Shown here piece after piece: positions 1 through 10,370 of a DNA stretch of 64,000 nt. Location of the stretch: assembly GCA_029465975.1 (NCBI GenBank), contig CM055739.1, positions 6,538,012 to 6,602,011 of the forward strand, in the 5' to 3' direction. Both the position numbers and the translations under genes were made by a program. The notes under the pieces are model-generated. The model had not been told where the DNA came from and did not search any database. It worked only from the letters and a program-made list of their open reading frames with translations. Source of the stretch: Dallia pectoralis (Eukaryota; Chordata; Actinopteri; Esociformes; Umbridae). The number at the start of each line of letters is the position of its first letter. Within the stretch, counting starts at the first letter, position 1.

Positions 1-29
1 TGGATTGAGGTCTCTTTCTGTCTCCACAG

Positions 30-76
30 CCGTCCTCAGTCTGCCAAGAACGCAGTAGGAAGTGCCCTAACCAGGA
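30..76 (+). CDS. clasp1: clasp1 exon, Ser/Arg linker after TOG2 (tentative)
   Basis: Acceptor ctccacag at 22-29 and strong donor gtaaga at 77. It reads [14 protein letters not shown] and leaves one base (A), which joins CT of the next exon to give Thr. The phase fit supports it, but I do not recall a family sequence that confirms it. Confidence 0.55.
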
Positions 77-3000
77 GTAAGAAGAACATAACAGACCCTA
101 TAATGTGGACATTACACCGCTGACACAACATCACTGACATAACATCGCTGACACAACATTACAGTCAGGACTGTTTATCTGCACAATGGCTTATCATATA
201 TATGCAAGCTCTGCAACAATTTCCATTATATCTACCGTACCTAGTTGTGGTTTAGTAGTGAGTTTCAGCCGGTTATCCTCATCCCCTCTATCCTGTCTTT
301 AATCTACACCTTAGAGGTTATGTTCTAGGGTGTTAACCATTGTCATCTCTCCTTTCTCCCCAAGCTAACGTGGCCCCGTCCAGAGTCCCCTCCACCACAG
401 GTTCTCTCCAGCGCTCCCGCTCTGACGTAGACGTCAATGCTGCCACCTCCGCTAGTGCCAAGACAAGGATGACCCCTGTGCCCGCCTTGCCCGCCCCCTT
501 TAGCTCAGCTTCTGCTCTGCCGCCCGGCTCATACGCCTCCCTAGGTGAGGCCCGCAGTGTTTACCTCTGTCTTCATTTTGTTTCAGATTTTTTAACCTAC
601 AGTTTAGGGGCGTTTCCCAATTCTTGTAACCCCCCTCGGTCGTCCCTAAAGGGGGTTATTCTTCTAACCTGTGTTAACCTCTCCCCTGGACCTGCTCTTT
701 TGGTTTTTACCAGGCACACCCGGTAACGTTAGGCCGCAGGGTAAGAGGAGATTGCTCACTGTGTGTGTGTTCTTCATGTGTGGAGCTGTGATGTTCTACA
801 CCGTGGTGACGTGGTCATCCTTGTTCTGTGGCGTTCCACGCTGTGGTATCCACGTCATTGTTGTTCTGTTATGGTCTACATCGTGGTCACCACGGTCATT
901 TATGTTCTGCATCGTTTTGACCGCGGTCATCCACGGTCTGTGATGTTTTATGCCGTGGTGACCGCGGTCATCATTGGTCTTTGTAGTGTTCTGCATAATC
1001 AAATATGTGGTGCTCATTTGCAGAACGCTGCATGGACTGTCAGCATGGTAGGACTAGTTAGAACTGGATCACCAGGGCTGGCTGCTGTAGCCAAAGTAAG
1101 GACACAGTCATATGAAAAAGTTAGTACACACCCTGGAAAGCTCACTTGATCTGTTTTACATATTTGGACGTATGGATATGTATTGTTCACTACAAAACTG
1201 TTGACAGATAATGGTAGATCTAATTTAACCATTGACGCTGTGACGATGTTACTCTGAGTTGCTTTTTCTTATGACTGTCGGTAGATCTGTCCCACTCACT
1301 GGAACTGTAAAGGGTCAGGGAGGTCACAGTGGCTTGGCAGACGCTGTCTGTCACCGTAGTTGATTTCTTTCATTAGTGTTTTTATTGTCATTTCATCAAC
1401 TCATTTTGTGCTGGAATGTCCTTTTCCCTGTCTTTTGTAAAATTGAAAGCTGTTATAATATTGGTTGTTAATGATGTTGTGTTTACTTTGTACTGTTGCG
1501 AATGACTATGTTGACAATTTTATTGCATATTAGGCTAAACCATCTGTTACTTCTCAATCAATCCAGCAGTGCATGTGTCTATAGAGAAGACATGTAGCAT
1601 CTTGCAAGACTAGACCAGAATGTGGATGTTTGTGTGTCCGGCATGTCCACATCTGTGTGTGCGCGTGTGTGTGCTTAAAAGTCTCTTGGTAAGTTATTGG
1701 TAAAGAACTGCCTGGTCATCAAAGTGGGCGTGTCTAGATTTTAATCCCCTATTTAAAGCATCTCACAAAAGTGAGTGCACTCCTCACATTTGTGTTAATA
1801 TTTGATTGTATCTTTTCATGTGGCAACACTGAAGAAATGACACTTTGCTACAATGCAAAGTAGTGAGTGTACAGCCTGTATAACAGTGTGCATTTGCTCT
1901 CCGCTCAAAATAACTCAACACACAGCAATTAATGTCTGAACTGCTGGCAACAAAAGTGGGTACACCCCAAATTGGGCCCAATTAGCCATTTTCCCTCCCT
2001 GGTGTCATGTGACTCGTTAGTGTTACAAGGTCTCGGGTGTGAATGGGGAGCAGGTGTGTTACATTTGGTGTTATTGCTCTTACAATCATACTGGTCACTG
2101 GAAGGTGTACTTACTTTTGTGAGATACTGTATATAAAGTAAAATATATTCCCACTCCCCCAGGTCGTGTGCGTACCAGGAGGACCAGTGCGGGGGGCGGT
2201 GTAGGGGTGGGTCCCTCTGTCACCGACAGCAGGGGGAGGAGTCGGGCCAAAATGGTGTCCGTGTCCCAACGTGAGTGTTTTCCTTTATAACCCAACCAGA
2301 GCATCTAAATCCTGCTTCTCGTTTCTCAGGAACAGACAGCCCTGTCGCTCCACGACCACGAGTCAAAACGTCTCTTCTACGAAGAGATTTGTTTCTCAGC
2401 GTGTTAATATGAGGTTGTGTTGCAGCTGGGAGTCGTTCTGGCTCTCCTGGTCGTCTGCTCGGCCATACGTACGGCAGGACCCCCAGGACAACCGTAGGGC
2501 CCGCTACAGCAGACAGGAGGCCCAAAGTCCCCCGCAGCCAGGGGTGCAGCCGGGACACCAGCCCTGACCGGTCTGCCCTGGGTAAGGACCAGGAGGAACC
2601 ACACACACACGTACACACACAGACATGTGCACACACCCATATCTCTGGTCTCTTTAACAAACGCACAGAGAGAGAACATCCCTCCACTCTCTGTCTCCGT
2701 ATGCCACCGGCTGTGTTCTTCCTGACTAACTCAAACTCATCTACCTGTTGATCTCCGTCTTTACTCAACTGCTCCTCTTGCCTGAGGCCTCCCTCTCTTA
2801 TGGGTGTGTTGGTTTTTCCCTTCGCCCCCCCACTCCACCACTATGCTAGCGAGGAGCCGTATCCCTCGGCCCAGTATGAGTCAGGGCTGCAGCCGGGACA
2901 CCAGTAGGGAGAGCAGCCGAGACACCAGCCCTGCTCGGGGCTTCTCTCCTCTGGGTGAGTATCAGTAGAATAACACCAAACCCCCCGACACTGATCCAAC

Positions 3001-6000
3001 TTCCCCGTACACTGAGCTGCCGCGGACACTTGAGCTCCGCCCCCCGAACACTGAGCCGGCCCCCGAACACTTGAGCCACTCCAGCTATTAGACCAGACGA
3101 AAGAACGTTATAAACTAAACTGCTTCCTACCTCTGCACGCCTTTATTCTGTTTCCCTTTTCAACACATTCCTCCTGATAACAACTATTTTCTCAACCGTT
3201 TGTGGCTAATACCTCCTGAATCCATGTAAACACACGTGTGACCTGGCAATGGGAGGATTTGACCACTGTTCTCCTATCAGCAGTCATGTTGTGTACACAT
3301 TAACAAGGTTGTTTTTCTAAACGTGTATCTAATTGAGTCTGTGGGAAACAACTTCCCACCTTGCCATGTTCCTTCTCTAGCATCCAGACAGGTCTCCCGT
3401 TCAGCTGAGTCGGTTGGCCACCCAGGTGACCTGTCTGCATGCCTGTCTGTATTGGACCATCACAGCATGTCTATATGTCTGTGTTAGTGCAGTAACGTAC
3501 GGTCGCCCACAGGGGCCGCCACAGAGCTGAGCACCATCCTCCATGCATCAGTTCAGTTGTGTGGCTGTCATGCCTGGGTTATGCATTTGCCTTTCAGTTG
3601 GATTCATTCATGTCATTCTCTCTTTTTTGAATGTTGCGTTGTTAGTTGTTTTTCTTACGCTGCACTGTAAAATGAATGTGACTGTATTTTTCGTCATATT
3701 ATTTTGGACTTTACGATGTGTATCTTTCATGTGTTGATCCTTTGTTGAGTTTTTCGCTACATGGTAGATTTGCTCCCAGCGGAATGGTAGATTTTGTTGT
3801 TGTTTGTCCCCTCGTATTTCTCGGCCCCCGGTATGTTAGTAGGACTACTACGTAATAGTGTGACACTAAAGTATCTGAAACTGATAGTATCTGAAACTGA
3901 TAGTATCTGAAACTGATAGTATCTGAAACTGATAGTATCTGATAGTATCTGAAACTGATAGTATCTGAAACTGATAGTATCTGATAGTATCTGAAACTGA
4001 TAGTATCTGAAACTGATAGTATCTGATAGTATCTGAAACTGATAGTATCTGATAGTATCTGAAACTGATAGTATCTGAAACTGATAGTATCTGATAGTAT
4101 CTGAAACTGATAGTATCTGATAGTATCTGAAACTGATAGTATCTGAAACTGATAGTATCTGATAGTATCTGAAACTGATAGTATCTGAAACTGATAGTAT
4201 CTGATAGTATCTGAAACTGATAGTATCTGATAGTATCTGAAACTGATAGTATCTGATAGTATCTGAAACTGATAGTATCTGATAGTATCTGAAACTGATA
4301 GTATCTGAAACTGATAGTATCTGAAACTGATAGTATCTGAAACTGATAGTATCTGAAACTGATAGTATCTGATAGTATCTGAAACTGATAGTATCTGATA
4401 GTATCTGAAACTGATAGTATCTGATAGTATCTGAAACTGATAGTATCTGATAGTATCTGAAACTGATAGTATCTGATAGTATCTGAAACTGATAGTATCT
4501 GATAGTATCTGAAACTGATAGTATCTGATAGTATCTGAAACTGATAGTATCTGATAGTATCTGAAACTGATAGTATCTGATAGTATCTGAAACTGATAGT
4601 ATCTGATAGTATCTGAAACTGATAGTATCTGATAGTATCTGAAACTGATAGTATCTGATAGTATCTGAAACTGATAGTATCTGAAACTGATAGTATCTGA
4701 AACTGATAGTATCTGAAACTGATAGTATCTGAAACTGATAGCATCTGAAACTGATAGCATCTGAAACTGATAGCATCTGAAACTAATAGCATCTGAAACT
4801 AATAGCATCTGAAACTAATAGTATCTGATATATATACTGATTGTATCCGATACTGATTGTATCCGATACTGATTGTATCCGATACTGATTGTATCCGATA
4901 CTGATGTTGCACCGCCTCCTCCAGAACGTCTTGGCCTAGCCCACCAGGCTCGTATCTCCGCCTCGGTCAACGCCATGAGGATCCTCAACACCGGTACTGA
5001 GGTGGAGGCTGCGGTAGCGGACGCCCTGCTCCTAGGAGATGCCAGGAATAGCAAGGTGGAGTAGCTCATTTTCCATGTGTATGCGAACATTGTCCACCTT
5101 CTGTGACGTCTAGGTGGCAAACGCGTTATTAATTAATCTAATGCAATCATTTACAGCCCGTTATAGAAGTTAAACAAACAATCTTAGGAAGTTTGTCGAT
5201 TAGGGATAGTAATTTTTGGTGATTTCTCCTATTCTATGTCATGACTTGGTGACCGCAGACAGTCACTCTGACCTCTAACCTTTGACCTCTCAGAGGCGGC
5301 CAGTCAGACGGCGATATGAGTCCCCGGGGATCTACTCTGACGACGACGCCCACAGCGACGCTAGCAGTGCATGTTCTGAGCGTTCATACGGTTCACGGAA
5401 CGGCGGCCCGCCACACTACATGAGGCAGACCGAAGACGTGGCCGAGGTTCTGAACCACTGCGCCAGCTCCAACTGGTCTGAGCGGAAGGAGGGCCTGCTG
5501 GGATTACAGAACCTGCTGAAGAGTCAGAGAACCCTCAGGTGGGCCGGAGCCCCGTTATATTAGTCCACTGGAACCACTCTGCACAAGCAATGTAGATTAA
5601 AGGCATGGGTGTCTCCGATACCGCATATATGTGTAGTCAAATCAGACATCTTAATGATATACAAAATATGGTGTTTCCAGGGTTAATAACTCATGTGTCC
5701 CTGACTGCCGTGTGTCCCTGACTGCCGTGTGTCCCTGACTGCCGTGTGTCCCTGACTGCCGCGTGTCCCTGACTGCCGCGTGTCCCTGACTGCCGCGTGT
5801 CCCTGACTGCCGCGTGTCCCTGACTGCCGCGTGTCCCTGACTGCCGCGTGTCCCTGACTGCCGCGTGTCCCTGACTGCCGCGTGTCCCTGACTGCCGCGT
5901 GTCCCTGACTGCCGCGTGTCCCTGACTGCCGCGTGTCCCTGACTGCCGCGTGTCCCTGACTGCCGTGTGTCCCTGACTGATGGGTCTCTGCACTTCCTGT

Positions 6001-9000
6001 TGCAGCCGCGTGGAGCTGAAGAGGCTGTGCGAGATCTTCACGAGGATGTTTGCCGATCCCCACAGCAAGGTGAGCGGCCAGTGTCTGAAACATGGACACC
6101 TGTGTTCTCTGCTACTAGTTGGAGTGTTTCGGTACTAACTCCCTGTCTGGTTTGTTTTGTCGCATGGTCTTCTTTGCGGTGGACTTTTAACATCAGCGAG
6201 TAAGTGTCTGGTTTTCGTCTGTCACCTTGTAACAATAATGCAGTGAAATCGAACTAGTCAGATGGTTGACTGATTAGTTATTAATATGTGTATGTTGGTT
6301 TATTTAAATTTTTTAATGCAGCAAACCTGTCTAGAATATACCTGTCTATCTGGTTTCTCAGGTGTTCAGCATGTTCTTGGAGACCCTGGTGGACTTCATC
6401 ACGTTGCACAGAGAGGACCTTCAGGACTGGTTGTTTGTCCTGCTGACCCAGCTGCTGAAGAAGATGGGAGCTGATCTTCTAGGCTCCGTCCAGGCCAAGG
6501 TTCAGAAAGGTCTAGATGTTACCAGGTCAGAACGTCTCCTCTTGGTTTTCCTAATCCTAGTGTCAGCCCAGTCCTGACGACCTAAGTTCTTCATACTGTA
6601 ATTAGGTGTGTTGTGTTGGACCTGAACCTGACCTTTTTTCTCTCTCAGGGACTCATTCCCGTTTGACCAGCAGTTCAACATCCTGATGCGTTTCATCGTG
6701 GACCAGACCCAGACCCCCAACCTGAAGGTCAAGGTGGCCATCTTACGATACATCGAGGGCCTGGCCCGTCAGATGGACCCCAGTGACTTTGTCAACTCCA
6801 GCGAGACTCGGCTGGCTGTCTCCCGCATCATCACCTGGACCACAGAACCGAAGAGCTCCGATGTCAGGAAGGTGGGTGGAGCAGGATAACTCGGTTTCTA
6901 TTCATCGCACTAATGTATGTCCCCGTAGATGTGCCATGTTTAGACATCCGAATCATTTCCACCAGATCAACGAAAGCTGATTAGAAAACGACGATGTGTG
7001 CTTGCGTTGTGCCTTTTTTATTTTTGTATTTTAAACCGCTAATTTCCCCCAATCCCCGTCGGTCCACGGCCGAACCCAGAGCTTCAACCCTAACTGGGCA
7101 GGTGAGGAGTTGTCAGGCAGGCCCTGTACCACCGTAGCTTCTCTACCTGGGGAGGGGAACGTGGAGGAGAGGTGCAAGCAGGTATAAAGGCCAACCCTGC
7201 ACGTCTGCCCTGCAGTCCGCCGTAACAGCCAGGGCTCCAACCCTGCAGTCCGCCATAACAGCCTCTCTAACCCAGCTTTGCCCTCGATGGCCGACATGAA
7301 GCTTGTGCTTTATAACGGGAATGTGATGGGAATGTGATGGGTGGGAATTACAAGGCCTTGGAAGAGCCAGGATGCCTGTTCTCGTCAAAGGGATCGCTGT
7401 GATGAGTGGATGTCAGGGGATGGGTAATGAATGCTGGGGTGTGAATGCTGCGGTGTGAATGCTGCGGTGTGAATGCTGCGGTGTGAATGCTGGGGTGTGA
7501 ATGCTGGGATATGTTGCATTTTGAAGATGGCTATGCTTCTGCTAATTTCTACTTATGATTCAGGTTGGTTCAGGTGCATTGGCGTGTTTGTTTAACCAAC
7601 ATGCATGTAATTCTTATCAGTGTTTCGATGCCGGTATGGATCGACACGTGAGAGTGTGGTTTTAATGTGGTTCTTACTGGCCTAACTAACTGAATGCTTA
7701 ACTGAACCTATTTCTCATGAACATGGATAATGTATCTGTTAATGCGTCACTTGTTATAAAGTTATGTACGGTTATGTACACATTGTGTGTTGTAGGGCTT
7801 CTCTGGGGGCCAAAACCTTCCTTGAGTTTGCACTTTATAACTGCACAAAATAATGCATGAACATAAATGGGAAGTGTATATCTTTTTTGACCCCTAACCC
7901 CACTGTGACCTCCATGCCCTCCAGGCAGCCCAGGTAGTTCTGATATCCCTGTTTGAGCTGAACACCCCGGAGTTTACCATGCTGTTGGGAGCCCTTCCCA
8001 AGACCTTCCAGGATGGAGCCACCAAACTGCTCCACAACCACCTCCGGAACTCCAGCAACACCGGAACGGTAAGGTTCTCCCCCGGGGGCCGCAAGGTTCT
8101 ACTCCAGGAGCCGTAAGGTTCTCCCCTGATATTCTGTTTCCTGTAGAGTAACACCCTGATATTCTGTTTCCTGTAGAGTAAAACCCTGATTCTGTTTCCT
8201 GTAGGCGTCTCCCAGTAACACGCTGATATTCTGTTTCCTGTAGGCGTCTCCCAGTAACACGCTGATATTCTGTTTCCTGTAGGCGTCTCCCAGTAACACG
8301 CTGATATTCTGTTTCCTGTAGGCGTCTCCCAGTAACACACCTGATATTCTGTTTCCTGTAGGCGTCTCCCAGTAACACGCTGGCACGGCCCCCACCTCCA
8401 CGTCACTACAGCAGTCGCAGCAGCCCTCTGACTTCCCCCACCAACTCCCACTGCTCCCACGGGGGTCTGTCTCCCAGGTGAGTCTGAACGTTTAGGGCCA
8501 CAGGAGAGGTGGTGACATCACTAGTAACTAACAACTTTACCTTGGACAACTAGTTGATACCCCCCCCGCTTCCTCCCTTTCTTACTTCTCTCTCTTCCTC
8601 CTTCACATCTCCCCTTTTCTTTCCTTCCTCTCTAAATCCTTCCTCCTTTCCTTCCCCACCCCCATCCCTCCTCATGCTGTGGGTACATCACAGTCGACTG
8701 TGGGGTTGGAGTGGTGATGGCCTGTCAAAGTGCCCCCCTCCCTTTGTTTCTCCTCTCTCCTCAACCCCTGCTGCTCCCCCTCTCAAGACCCTGCGATGTG
8801 CTTACACTCCCAGGTACTCTAACACTGCTGTGTCACCTTAAATTTACCCCACTGTTTACTTTGGTTTTGTTCTACTCCACATTAACCACCTGTCTGTGCC
8901 TCACACTGTTAATATATACTTGGGGTGGGGCCGTCGGTAGGGGCCGTCGGTAGGGGCCGTCGTTAGGGGCCGTCGTTAGGGGCCGTCGTTAGGGGCCGTC

Positions 9001-10339
9001 GTTAGGGGCCGTCGTTAGGGGCCGTCGTTAGGGGCCGTCGTTAGGGGCCGTCGGTAGGGGCCGTCGGTAGGGGCCGTCGGTAGGGGCCGTCGTTAGGGGC
9101 CGTCTGTGGGGGCCGGTGTTAGGGCCGTCGGTAGGGGCTGTCGGTGGGGGCCGTCAGTGAGGGCCGTTGGTATGGGCCGTTGGTAGTGGCCGTCAGTGAG
9201 GGCCGTTGGTAGGGGCTGTCGGTAGGGGCCGTCTGTAGGGATGTGTGTGAACGTATGACTGGCACTTGTATTATAACCCCCCCTCCTATTTGTGTGGCCT
9301 GAAGCATGTTGGACTACGACACTGAGAACCTCAACTCTGATGACATCTACAGTTCACTCCGAGGCGTCACCGAGGCCATCCAGAACTTCAGTTTCCGTAG
9401 CCAGGAGGACCTGCTAGAGCCAGGCAGAGGCAAGAGGGAGGATACGGTCAGTGGCTGGTCTCTCTCTGTGTGTTTGTCTCTATCTGTTAGTTTGTGTCTC
9501 TATGTGTTTTTCTGTCACTCTCTTTGAAGCTTTCTTTGTATTTTTTCATATTTTTCTTTGCACTATGTTCCACATTCTAGATGTATATATGAAATAACAC
9601 ATATTGGATTTTGCAGTAACTCTGTAGTTATTTTCTCTGTACTGTTTTGTATGGCCAATAGGTTGTGTTCTATAATACATAAGCCTTGTTGTTTCTCTCC
9701 ACAGCCGGGTCTGGGTGCAGCATCGGAGCTTGGTGGTGTAGACGTGGTGGAGGGCCCCGGGGGTCGTATGGCCCTGGACAACAAGACCTCCCTGCTCAAC
9801 ACCCCGTCCCCCCGGTCATTCTCCGGTCCCCGGGGCCGCGACTACAACCCTTACAACTACACTGACACCATCGGCGCTTACGACAAGGCCATGAGAGAGA
9901 CCATGTACGAGGGTGGTGTGGAGCAGCTCGCAGATGGTGAGGATCCGTCTCACATCACCGTCCTTATAATGGCGGTTGCAATGGCGGTTGCAATGGCGAC
10001 TCTGACGAAGCTTTGGTCAGAGGACTGTTTTACCCCTGTAGCGCAGTCGTATTTTCAGTTGCAGGACTCAACATCTCACCCCTCTCTCCCTGTCCTCCCC
10101 CTTCAGGCCAGCGTCAGGAGAGTGGCGGGGAAAATAAGATGCTGCCAGCGAGGCAGTGTACTCCGGCTGAGCAGCTGGAGATGGTGATTTACTCCGTTAA
10201 TATTTGTCATAAACAGACAGATCTCCAGTGCGACCTAGTTCCCAATCCGCCCCTCTGATTCTGAATTTGCTCATTCCTTCTATATAACCACGCGTTACAA
10301 GTTTACAACCCAGCCGCTGACATAAAGATCCCACTCAGT

Positions 10340-10370
<31 letters not shown>

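Noticed and set aside
3711..4808. Three overlapping 300-365 codon reverse open frames
   Set aside because: They are read through the 10/16-bp minisatellite; all frames are open because the unit lacks stops in that direction. No biological protein expected.
5683..6099. Reverse frames of 125-138 codons with [17 protein letters not shown] repeats
   Set aside because: Artefact of the 17-bp array in a clasp1 intron.
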